A program made the translations under genes and the position numbers. The notes beneath the pieces are model-generated. The model did not search any database. It was given only the letters and a program-made list of their open reading frames with translations, and was not told the origin of the DNA. 5,498 nucleotides of DNA from Deltaproteobacteria bacterium (GTDB lineage Bacteria; Desulfobacterota; Desulfuromonadia; Desulfuromonadales; Geopsychrobacteraceae), in NCBI GenBank assembly GCA_009993495.1, contig JAACTI010000206.1, positions 1-5,498 of the forward strand. The letters are read 5' to 3'. Shown piece by piece: positions 1 through 5,467 of the stretch (its first letter is position 1; each line of letters starts with the position of its first letter).

Positions 1-39
1 AAATTACAGACAGTTCTTAAGGAACATCAGCTGATTTAA
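1..39 (+). CDS. dapA: C-terminal end of upstream gene, probably dapA (4-hydroxy-tetrahydrodipicolinate synthase), partial
   Basis: Reading frame 1 is open from the window edge to TAA at 37-39 and encodes the tail KLQTVLKEHQLI. An amphipathic helix of the type L-x-x-x-L-K-x-x-x-L-I is typical of how DapA proteins end, and dapA is a common neighbour directly upstream of dapB. DapA condenses pyruvate with aspartate semialdehyde to make the substrate that DapB reduces. The gap to dapB is 29 bases with no obvious terminator, which fits one operon. Only twelve residues are visible, so the assignment rests mainly on context. The frame being the end of some gene is likelier than its exact identity. 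Confidence 0.55.
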   Translation, partial: KLQTVLKEHQLI

Positions 40-68
40 CCCTTTCCTCCAAACATAAGATGTGAGTT

Positions 69-872
69 ATGACGAAAATTGTTGTTACAGGGGCCGCCGG
101 CCGCATGGGCGGTCGCATCATTTCACTGGTCGTTGAGGCCGATAATCTGCAACTGGTCGGTGCAGTTGAAATGACCGGCCATCGCAAAATTGGTCAGGAT
201 GCCGGCTACGTTGCCGCTTGCGGCGACCTGGGCGTGCGGATAACCGACTCTCTGCCCAAGGCTCTGGAACAGGCCGACCTGCTGATTGACTTTACCTTCC
301 CCCAGGTCAGTTTGCGCAATGCCGCTATTTGTGCCGACCTGGGCAAGGCGATGGTCATCGGCTCGACCGGCTTCAACCCCCAGGAACGCGCCGAACTCGA
401 AGTCTTTGCGCAGCGGGCGCCCATCGTCTTCGCGCCCAATATGAGTGTTGGCGTGAATGTCTGCTTCAAATTGCTCAAAGATCTGGCCCGTACCCTGGGC
501 GAGGAGTTTGATGTGGAAATCGTTGAGCTGCACCACAATAAAAAGAAAGACTCCCCCAGCGGCACGGCCGTGCGTATGGGTGAAGTGGTAGCGGAGGCCC
601 TGGGCCGGGATTATAACCAGGTTGCCAATTATCACCGCCAAGGCATGTGTGGCGAACGGACTTCGGAAGAAATCGGGATGCAGACGGTGCGTGGTGGCGA
701 TATTGTCGGCGAACATACGGTTTATTTTATTGGCATGGGTGAACGCATTGAACTGACCCACCGCGCCATGAGCCGCGATATGTTTGCCCGGGGCGCGATT
801 CGCGCGGCCCAGTGGCTGGGGGGCAAACAGCCGGGTCTGTACGATATGCAGGCGGTTCTGGGGCTGGATTAA
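69..872 (+). CDS. dapB: 4-hydroxy-tetrahydrodipicolinate reductase (DapB)
   Basis: DapB reduces the dehydrated product of DapA to tetrahydrodipicolinate with NAD(P)H in the cytoplasm, the second step of the diaminopimelate/lysine branch. The 267-residue length is normal. The N-terminal Rossmann fold shows the G8-x-x-G11-R-M-G14 nucleotide loop. E34 sits at the end of the second strand, where E. coli DapB has the acidic residue that contacts the ribose of NADH. GSTGF (98-102) and APNMSVGVN (122-130) are conserved family stretches. The catalytic motif H155-H156-N-K-K159-K-D-S-P-S-G-T-A corresponds to HHxxKxDxPSGTA, with H155 and K159 as the expected catalytic pair. The C-terminal HRAMSRDMFARGA block completes the family pattern. 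No strong Shine-Dalgarno precedes the ATG, but the Rossmann strand begins directly after it, so the start is well supported. It lies between the probable dapA tail and dapL. Confidence 0.97.
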   Translation: MTKIVVTGAAGRMGGRIISLVVEADNLQLVGAVEMTGHRKIGQDAGYVAACGDLGVRITDSLPKALEQADLLIDFTFPQVSLRNAAICADLGKAMVIGSTGFNPQERAELEVFAQRAPIVFAPNMSVGVNVCFKLLKDLARTLGEEFDVEIVELHHNKKKDSPSGTAVRMGEVVAEALGRDYNQVANYHRQGMCGERTSEEIGMQTVRGGDIVGEHTVYFIGMGERIELTHRAMSRDMFARGAIRAAQWLGGKQPGLYDMQAVLGLD

Positions 873-912
873 GGCGCAAACTTGTACCAAGGCTTTACCT
901 CTCACTCTGTAA

Positions 913-930
913 AAACATCAGGAGATGTTT
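913..930 (+). promoter_or_regulatory. Hairpin presenting the dapL ribosome binding site in its loop
   Basis: A perfect 7-base inverted repeat (AAACATC at 913-919, GATGTTT at 924-930) encloses the four-base loop AGGA (920-923). The only good Shine-Dalgarno for dapL, AGGAG at 920-924, is therefore in the loop and the first base of the 3' arm. It lies 13 bases from the ATG at 938, which is rather long. The structure could modulate or assist ribosome loading. The stem is AT-rich and short and lacks a U-tract, so it is not a terminator. The repeat is seen directly; a regulatory role is inferred. Confidence 0.5.
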
Positions 931-937
931 CACTATT

Positions 938-2173
938 ATGGCTCATATCAATGATAACTATCTGAAATTAAAAGCTGGATATCTGTTCCCCGAAATAGGA
1001 CGCCGGGTGCGTGAGTTTACGGCGGCCAACCCGCAGGCCAGCGTCATCCGCCTGGGTATTGGTGATGTCACTCAGCCCCTGGCCCCGGCGGTTATTGAGG
1101 CTTTTCACGCTGCGGTCGATGATTTGGCTACTACGGAAAATTTTGCCGGTTACGGTCCTGAGCAGGGCTATGCCTGGCTGTCGCAGGTCATTATTGACAA
1201 AAGCTACAAACCCTTGGGGGTTGAGCTGAAAACCAGCGAAATGTTTATTTCCGATGGCTCCAAGTGTGACTGCTCCAATATTCTCGACATCTTTGCCCTC
1301 GACAACAAGGTCGCCATCGGTGATCCGGTCTACCCGGTTTACAATGATACCAATGTCATGCTGGGGCGCACCGGCGATGCCGATGAAAAGGGCCATTATC
1401 AGGGCGTGGTCTATATGCCCTGTACCGCGGCTAACGGTTTCGTACCGGCGCTGCCCGAGGAGAAGGTTGACATCATCTACCTGTGTTCGCCGAATAACCC
1501 GACCGGCACTGTCGCCACCAAAGAACAGCTCAAAACCTGGGTCGATTACGCCAATGCCCATCAGGCCATCATCCTCTTCGATGCCGCGTATGAAGCCTTT
1601 ATTACCACGCCGGGAATCCCCCATTCGATCTATGAAATTGACGGCGCCAAAACCTGTGCCATTGAGTTCCGCTCCTTCTCCAAAACCGCCGGGTTCACTG
1701 GCGTGCGCTGCGGGCTGGTCGTTGTCCCCGAAGAATTGACCGGAACCACCGCCAGTGGCGAAGAATACAGCCTGAACAAGCTTTGGAACCGTCGCACCAC
1801 GACCAAATTCAACGGCGCCTCTTATCCGGTGCAGAAGGCGGCGGCAGCGGTCTACAGCGATGCCGGCTGGCCGCAGGTCAAGGCGACCATCGACTACTAT
1901 ATGGACAACGCCCGCATCATTCGCGAAGGTTTGCAGGCGGCGGGAATAACCTGCTATGGCGGTACTGACTCGCCCTATATCTGGTTGCAAACACCGGCGG
2001 GACTTTCTTCTTGGGATTTCTTTGATAAGCTCCTGCAGGAATGCCACGTGGTCGGCACCCCCGGTAGCGGTTTTGGGCCCGCGGGCGAAGGTTATTTCCG
2101 GTTGTCGGCCTTCGGTGACAAAGACAAAGTCCGTGAAGCGGTCAAGCGGATTGAACAGAAATGGGGCCGTTGA
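938..2173 (+). CDS. dapL: LL-diaminopimelate aminotransferase (DapL)
   Basis: This PLP enzyme converts tetrahydrodipicolinate plus glutamate directly to LL-diaminopimelate, bypassing the acylated intermediates of the DapD/C/E route; DapF then gives meso-DAP. The 411-residue length matches the family. The protein opens with MAHINDNYLKLKAGYLFPEI, a typical DapL N-terminus. It contains RLGIGDVTQPL (38-48), YGPEQGY near 72-78 and SDGSKCD (105-111). SPNNPTG (184-190) holds the fold-type-I asparagine, D215 should pair with the pyridine nitrogen, and SFSKT has the Schiff-base lysine K249. R388 in YFRLSAF should bind the substrate carboxylate. I chose ATG 938 because homology begins there and AGGAG lies at 920-924. 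The longer open frame running back to 812 only overlaps dapB and carries no family sequence. It sits downstream of dapB and directly abuts the ferredoxin gene. Confidence 0.97.
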   Translation: MAHINDNYLKLKAGYLFPEIGRRVREFTAANPQASVIRLGIGDVTQPLAPAVIEAFHAAVDDLATTENFAGYGPEQGYAWLSQVIIDKSYKPLGVELKTSEMFISDGSKCDCSNILDIFALDNKVAIGDPVYPVYNDTNVMLGRTGDADEKGHYQGVVYMPCTAANGFVPALPEEKVDIIYLCSPNNPTGTVATKEQLKTWVDYANAHQAIILFDAAYEAFITTPGIPHSIYEIDGAKTCAIEFRSFSKTAGFTGVRCGLVVVPEELTGTTASGEEYSLNKLWNRRTTTKFNGASYPVQKAAAAVYSDAGWPQVKATIDYYMDNARIIREGLQAAGITCYGGTDSPYIWLQTPAGLSSWDFFDKLLQECHVVGTPGSGFGPAGEGYFRLSAFGDKDKVREAVKRIEQKWGR

Positions 2174-2371
2174 GTGATAAAAATTGTGGTGGACGCACAG
2201 AAATGCTGTGGCAGCGGTGAATGTATCAAGGTCTGTCCGGAAAAGGCCTTGCGTCTGGTAAATAATCTCGCCGTGCTCGATGCATCGCGTTGCGATTTTG
2301 ACGGTCTCTGTCTCCCCGCCTGCCCCCACGCGGCCATCAGTTATCTTGAAGAAGATTCTGCGCCAGAATAG
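2174..2371 (+). CDS. Small ferredoxin-like protein with two non-canonical [4Fe-4S] motifs
   Basis: This is a 65-residue two-repeat ferredoxin of the 2[4Fe-4S] type, probably a soluble electron carrier. The first motif is C11-C12-G-S14-G-E-C17-x3-C21-P and the second is C40-D-F-D43-G-L-C46-x3-C50-P. Against the consensus CxxCxxCxxxCP, the second cysteine is Ser in the first motif and Asp in the second. The CxxDxxC form is the one known from Pyrococcus furiosus ferredoxin, where Asp ligates a labile iron and the cluster interconverts between 3Fe and 4Fe. C12 could act as an alternative ligand. Translation starts at GTG 2174, the base after the dapL TGA, with a GGGG run at 2163-2166 as a possible Shine-Dalgarno. 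This implies translational coupling to dapL. The N-terminal strand IKIVVDAQKC is as expected for the family, favouring this start over GTG 2186. The redox partner is unknown. Confidence 0.88.
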   Translation: MIKIVVDAQKCCGSGECIKVCPEKALRLVNNLAVLDASRCDFDGLCLPACPHAAISYLEEDSAPE

Positions 2372-2426
2372 GAACTGTTCCCCCTCGGATAGAGCTGCGC
2401 TGGCAAAATTGACAGGATAAGTGCTC

Positions 2427-3122
2427 ATGACTGCAACGAAAATTCTGATCGTCGATGATGAAAGTGGCTTGCGTGAGAGTTTGAGCGACTTTTTGAACGA
2501 CCTTGGTTTTCAGGTTGATACTGCGGTCGATGTGGCTTCCGCCCTTGAAAAGCTTAAGACGCAGAACTTTGAGATTGTCTTCACCGACAAGAACATGCCG
2601 GTCGACGTCGGCACTCCGGCTGAAGCCGGCTTGCAGGTGCTGCGTTTTGTCACCGAACATCTGCCCGACACCCAGGTGGTGGTCATGACCGGTTATGCCA
2701 GCCTTGAAAGTGCCGTGCAGTTCATGAAAATCGGCGCATTTGACTATCTGGTCAAACCCTTTTCATTTAAACGTCTGGAAGAGACCATCGAGCGGATTCT
2801 GGCCTACCGTTCATTCATCAATTCGCCCCAGGTGGTCAGCCACTACCGCTGCCTGCATAACGATATTCTCGGTTTGCTCGAACAGACTCAGCTTGATGAA
2901 GAAACCCGCCACGCGCTCTTGCGCAGCATTGAAGACAAGATCGATGGCTTCTTTATCAGTCGCAAGGCCCTTGAAAATATCATCATCGATCAACGCGATT
3001 CCCTTGCCGGCATCGCCATGCATGCCGGCATGCTCAATGAGATTCTTGCCGAAGCGGGAAACGACGGCGAAATTGCGCAGCATCTGAAGGAAATTGCGCG
3101 GCTGGCGGATCGTCGGGTTTAG
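2427..3122 (+). CDS. Response regulator: receiver domain plus uncharacterised helical C-terminal region
   Basis: Residues 4-126 form a CheY-like receiver with the acidic pair D10-D11, phospho-acceptor D54 (FTDKNMP), T88 (VMTGYAS) and K110 (LVKPF). It should be phosphorylated by a histidine kinase that is not in this window. A six-residue extension (about 62-67, TPAEA region) lengthens the loop after the MP motif relative to CheY. Residues 130-231 are predicted to be mostly helical and show no DNA-binding, GGDEF, HD-GYP or AAA+ signature. Residues 187-196 (IDQRDSLAGI) vaguely resemble a histidine-kinase H-box with Ile in place of the histidine, so a degenerate DHp-like helical hairpin is possible. 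I chose ATG 2427 because AGGA at 2414-2417 is nine bases upstream; GTG 2421 in the same frame would be only three bases away. It is 55 bases after the ferredoxin gene, so the same operon is possible. Confidence 0.9.
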   Translation: MTATKILIVDDESGLRESLSDFLNDLGFQVDTAVDVASALEKLKTQNFEIVFTDKNMPVDVGTPAEAGLQVLRFVTEHLPDTQVVVMTGYASLESAVQFMKIGAFDYLVKPFSFKRLEETIERILAYRSFINSPQVVSHYRCLHNDILGLLEQTQLDEETRHALLRSIEDKIDGFFISRKALENIIIDQRDSLAGIAMHAGMLNEILAEAGNDGEIAQHLKEIARLADRRV

Positions 3123-3820
3123 CTCCCGGTTTTCGCCCGTCGGCCCTGCCCGAAAAGAATCTTCCTCGAGTTTTCATCTACCGTACTGGCGCTGTTGACC
3201 GCTTCAGCTTTGCGGTAGGCTTCGATCACTGCGGGGCGCGCTTTGATGTCTGCGTACCAGCGACGGATATGGGGGAACACGGCCAGGTCAATCCCCTGTT
3301 TCGCGTGGGACACAACCCAGGGATAAATCGCCATATCCGCAATCGAATAGTCCCCGGCAACATAAAGGTGTTCCGCCAGTTGGTCCTCAAGAACGCCGTA
3401 AAGCCGCTCGGTCTCTTTCTGATAGCGCTCAATCGCATAGGGAATTTTTTCGGGGGCGTACTGGCTGAAATGGTGGTTCTGGCCTAGCATCGGGCCAAAG
3501 CCGCCCATCTGCCAGAAGAGCCATTGCAGGCACAGGTGACGCTCCCGCAGAGTCGGTGGCAGGAAACGGCCGCACTTTTCAGCCAGATACAGAAGAATTT
3601 CGCCCGATTCAAAGAGCGCCAGAGGGTCGCCGCTGTCGGCGGGGTGATGATCGACGATTGCAGGAATTTTGTTGTTGGGGGAAATTTTTAGAAAATCGGG
3701 GTCAAACTGCTCACCGCGGGCGATATTAACCGGTTTGAGCCCATATTCCAGCCTGCTCTCTTCCAGGAAAATCGTGACTTTATGCCCATTGGGGGTGGTC
3801 CAGTAATAGAGATCAATCAT
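3119..3820 (-). CDS. Glutathione S-transferase family protein, YfcG/YghU-like disulfide-bond oxidoreductase
   Basis: This 233-residue protein has the two-domain GST layout and closely resembles E. coli YfcG, a Nu-class GST with glutathione-dependent disulfide reductase activity. The thioredoxin-fold N-terminal domain starts MIDLYYWTTPNGHK, with T9 and N11 in the TPN motif that replaces the usual catalytic Tyr/Ser/Cys. The cis-proline loop SPNNKIPAIVD (48-58) includes P53, and E71-S72 form the gamma-glutamyl site. The helical domain contains LQWLFWQMGGFGPMLGQNHHF (about 98-118) and the N-capping box YSIADMAIYPW (158-168). I chose ATG 3820 because it has a strong Shine-Dalgarno six bases upstream and family sequence begins there; a longer frame to 3886 adds unrelated residues. 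It converges on the response regulator with a four-base stop overlap and diverges from the Sec-DsbA gene. Whether this organism makes glutathione cannot be seen here. Confidence 0.93.
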   Translation of the reverse strand: MIDLYYWTTPNGHKVTIFLEESRLEYGLKPVNIARGEQFDPDFLKISPNNKIPAIVDHHPADSGDPLALFESGEILLYLAEKCGRFLPPTLRERHLCLQWLFWQMGGFGPMLGQNHHFSQYAPEKIPYAIERYQKETERLYGVLEDQLAEHLYVAGDYSIADMAIYPWVVSHAKQGIDLAVFPHIRRWYADIKARPAVIEAYRKAEAVNSASTVDENSRKILFGQGRRAKTGS

Positions 3821-3826
3821 GGCGCG

Positions 3827-3834
3827 ACTCCTTT
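3827..3834 (-). promoter_or_regulatory. Ribosome binding site that fixes the GST start
   Basis: On the minus strand this reads AAAGGAGT, an almost perfect Shine-Dalgarno sequence with six bases between it and ATG 3820. It decides the start codon, because the alternative in-frame ATGs further upstream (at 3886 and 3862) have no comparable signal and would add non-homologous residues. Confidence 0.85.
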
Positions 3835-3857
3835 CACGGTTGGTGATCGGTTTTTTC

Positions 3858-3866
3858 AGCATAACA
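3858..3866 (-). promoter_or_regulatory. Possible extended -10 promoter element for the GST gene
   Basis: The minus strand reads TGT-TATGCT, an extended -10 form (TGn followed by a 4/6 match to TATAAT). Transcription would start near 3851, leaving a leader of about 30 bases containing the Shine-Dalgarno at 3834-3827. No convincing -35 is present 17 bases upstream. This is a weak motif-level call. Confidence 0.3.
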
Positions 3867-3903
3867 GAACCCGAACTTTCATGCACAGGCGCCAGCAGAC
3901 CCC

Positions 3904-3933
3904 TTGCCGACCGCTCCTGCTTACTGCTACATT
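3904..3933 (+). promoter_or_regulatory. Weak candidate promoter for the Sec-DsbA-like operon
   Basis: TTGCCG (3904-3909) and TACATT (3928-3933) each match four of six consensus bases for -35 and -10 and are separated by 18 bases. A start point predicted from this would fall at or next to the ATG at 3940. That would make the message leaderless, in keeping with the lack of any Shine-Dalgarno there. The match is poor enough to arise by chance. Confidence 0.2.
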
Positions 3934-3939
3934 TCCCCT

Positions 3940-4527
3940 ATGAAAACTTTAGAGATTTATTTCGATTATATTTGACCCTGGTGCTACTTCGGTGCCGTGC
4001 GCATCGCAGAACTGCAACAGGAATTTGTACTCGATTGCCAGTATCGGCCTTTTCCGCTTCATCCGGAAACCCCCGACGAGGGTCTGACCCTCGTCGAGCT
4101 CTTTGGCGGGCGCACGGATGTTACGGCGGCCATGGCGCGTATGCAGCAGGTTGCCGCCACTCTGGGATTGCCGTTTGCTGACCGTAGCCGCACTTTCAAT
4201 AGCCGCAAGGCCCAGGAGCTTGGTTTGTGGGTGGCGCGTCAGGGCGCGTTTGCTGGGTGGCTCGATAACGTCTACCGCGCGTATTTTGTGGAGGGCGTCA
4301 ATCTGGGGCAGACGGCAGAGTTGTTGAAAATCGTCGCGCGCACGGGCCTGGATTCCCATGAAGCGGCCCAGGTGCTTGAGCAACAGCGCCATGCCGCTGA
4401 ACTTGATCAACTCTGGCAACAGGCCCTGACCGAGGGTATTCGTGCGGTGCCGACCCTGCGTTGTGAGGGTCGCGAACTGGTGGGTTTTCAAGATCTTGCC
4501 GCCTGTCGGCAACTGATACGCGGTTAA
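3940..4527 (+). CDS. Selenocysteine-containing DsbA/FrnE-family thiol oxidoreductase (UPWC redox motif, in-frame TGA at 3973-3975)
   Basis: Read through the TGA, the frame gives 195 residues beginning MKTLEIYFDYI-U12-P-W-C15-YFGAVRIAELQ. This is the N-terminus expected of cytoplasmic FrnE-like DsbA proteins: a beta strand with FDY, then the CPWC active site, then a helix. The TGA replaces precisely the nucleophilic first cysteine, the usual place for selenocysteine in thioredoxin-fold selenoproteins. The rest is a normal DsbA fold: YRPFPLHPE (about 35-43), the helical insertion, and the cis-proline loop RAVPTLR (P171). No signal peptide is present, so it should act in the cytoplasm on disulfides or related thiol substrates. 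A SECIS-like hairpin lies directly after the TGA. Conventional calling would start at GTG 3997 and lose the active site. No Shine-Dalgarno precedes ATG 3940. An MBL-fold hydrolase follows 24 bases downstream. The alternative, a nonsense-mutated pseudogene, is much less likely because the frame after the TGA is intact. Confidence 0.9.
3976..4020 (+). promoter_or_regulatory. Candidate bacterial SECIS element directly after the Sec codon
   Basis: The mRNA just after UGA can form a long imperfect hairpin. The lower stem pairs 3978-3984 with 4014-4020 with one G-A mismatch. An internal bulge follows, then C3987/U3988 pair with G4009/A4008. The upper stem pairs 3990-3995 with 4001-4006 (six pairs, one G-U), closed by a five-base loop at 3996-4000 (CGUGC). 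The loop begins 20 bases after the UGA and has G as its second base. This fits the published bacterial SECIS model, with an apical loop about 16-37 bases after UGA and G among its first two bases. It would recruit SelB with Sec-tRNA. Pairing was worked out by hand; no folding energy was calculated. Confidence 0.72.
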
Positions 4528-4551
4528 CCTGAAACGGCTAAGGATTGGCAC

Positions 4552-5466
4552 ATGGCGGGGAAAAATCTTTTCTGCATCGACCTCGATCAGCCCCTGCTGC
4601 CGGGATTCCGCCGTTTTATCAGCAGTTGGTGCTGGCAAGCCGGCGGTCAGACTTTACTCCTCGATCCGGGTCCGCTCTCGACCATTCCGCATTTGCTTAC
4701 CAGCCTGCGTGCCCAGGGGGTGACGCAGCTCGATTATATTCTGCTGACCCATATTCACATCGATCATGCCGGCGGTACGGGCGAATTGCTCAAGCATTTC
4801 CCCGCTGCGCAGGTTATTTGCCATCCTGATGGTCATCGCCATCTGATCGATCCCGCCAGTTTGTGGCAGGGCTCGCTCAAAGTTCTGGGCCGCATGGCCG
4901 AAATCTATGGTGAAATTATTCCGGTGCCCGCAGAGAAAATCAGTTACCTTGAACAGATTGGTCCCACCGGGGTGTGCAGTTACCTGACGCCCGGTCATGC
5001 TCCGCACCACTGCTGCTACCTGGAGGGCGATCTGCTTTTTGCCGGCGAGGTTGCCGGAGTGCGCAACCCGGTCGCCCATGGCATTTATATGCGTCCGGCG
5101 ACCCCGCCGCGCTTTCTCCTCGAAGTTGCCCTCGATTCCCTTCAGCGCATGATCAATCTGGCTCCGCGCCGCATGGTTTTTGCCCACTACGGGTTAGTCG
5201 ACGACGCCCTGACCCATCTCGACATCGCTCATCAACAGCTGAAACTCTGGGTGCGTGGCACCCTGGAGGTTCTTCCCTTGCCCGCAGCTGAGCAGCTTGA
5301 AGCCTTTTATCAATGGCTGCTGCAGGATGAAAATTTTGCTTTAATTCACCAGCTGCCGCCGGATATTCAGGCGCGTGAACGCGAATTTCTCGCCAACACT
5401 CTGAGGGGTATGCGTGAGTATGTCACCCCCCTCGGTGAACAAGCCCGTCAGCAACTGGTCGCCTGA
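4552..5466 (+). CDS. Metallo-beta-lactamase-fold hydrolase
   Basis: This 304-residue protein has the MBL-fold metal site. The core motif is THIHIDHAGG, with H67, H69, D71 and H72. The third-position histidine is H149 in TPGHAPHH, and the last is H212 in VFAHYG. Where most members have a metal-bridging Asp in the GD motif, this one has E166 (LLFAGEVAGVR). A block at 181-188 (RPATPPRF) and the C-terminal helical tail (about 215-304) resemble uncharacterised MBL-fold hydrolases rather than glyoxalase II, RNase Z or lactamases. The substrate cannot be named. It has no signal peptide and is probably cytoplasmic. AGGA at 4541-4544, seven bases before ATG 4552, is a suitable Shine-Dalgarno. The 24-base gap after the Sec-DsbA gene indicates co-transcription, and a possible next gene begins one base after its stop. 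Confidence 0.9.
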   Translation: MAGKNLFCIDLDQPLLPGFRRFISSWCWQAGGQTLLLDPGPLSTIPHLLTSLRAQGVTQLDYILLTHIHIDHAGGTGELLKHFPAAQVICHPDGHRHLIDPASLWQGSLKVLGRMAEIYGEIIPVPAEKISYLEQIGPTGVCSYLTPGHAPHHCCYLEGDLLFAGEVAGVRNPVAHGIYMRPATPPRFLLEVALDSLQRMINLAPRRMVFAHYGLVDDALTHLDIAHQQLKLWVRGTLEVLPLPAAEQLEAFYQWLLQDENFALIHQLPPDIQAREREFLANTLRGMREYVTPLGEQARQQLVA

Positions 5467-5467
5467 T

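Noticed and set aside
812..937. N-terminal extension of the dapL frame back to 812
   Set aside because: It overlaps dapB in another frame, carries no aminotransferase sequence, and ATG 938 has its own Shine-Dalgarno and the family's typical N-terminus.
925..954. Nine-codon frame starting at the ATG in the dapL leader hairpin
   Set aside because: It has no Shine-Dalgarno of its own and overlaps the dapL start. Nothing in its residues suggests an attenuator leader peptide.
968..2428. Long minus-strand open frame opposite dapL
   Set aside because: It is the antisense shadow of a well-identified GC-biased gene, with no recognisable domain and no ribosome site.
2409..2437. Perfect -35 hexamer TTGACA at 2409-2414 before the response regulator
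   Set aside because: A matching -10 would lie inside the coding sequence at about 2432-2437, where the bases do not fit. The hexamer also overlaps the ribosome site.
3020..3033. 14-base perfect palindrome GCATGCCGGCATGC within the response regulator gene
   Set aside because: It lies in the middle of coding sequence (MHAGML), has no U-tract and is explained by GC-rich codons. There is no evidence for an operator or terminator.
3821..3886. Longer GST frame starting at 3886 (minus strand)
   Set aside because: The extra 22 residues are unlike GST N-termini, while ATG 3820 has a nearly ideal ribosome site and starts at the first beta strand.
3940..3975. Pseudogene by nonsense mutation at 3973
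   Set aside because: The rest of the frame is intact, the codon affected is the catalytic cysteine, and a SECIS-like hairpin follows. Decay would not predict this combination.
3997..4527. Separate 176-residue protein starting at GTG 3997
   Set aside because: This would be a DsbA fold without its first strand and redox motif. The frame continues upstream through the TGA to ATG 3940 with perfect family character.
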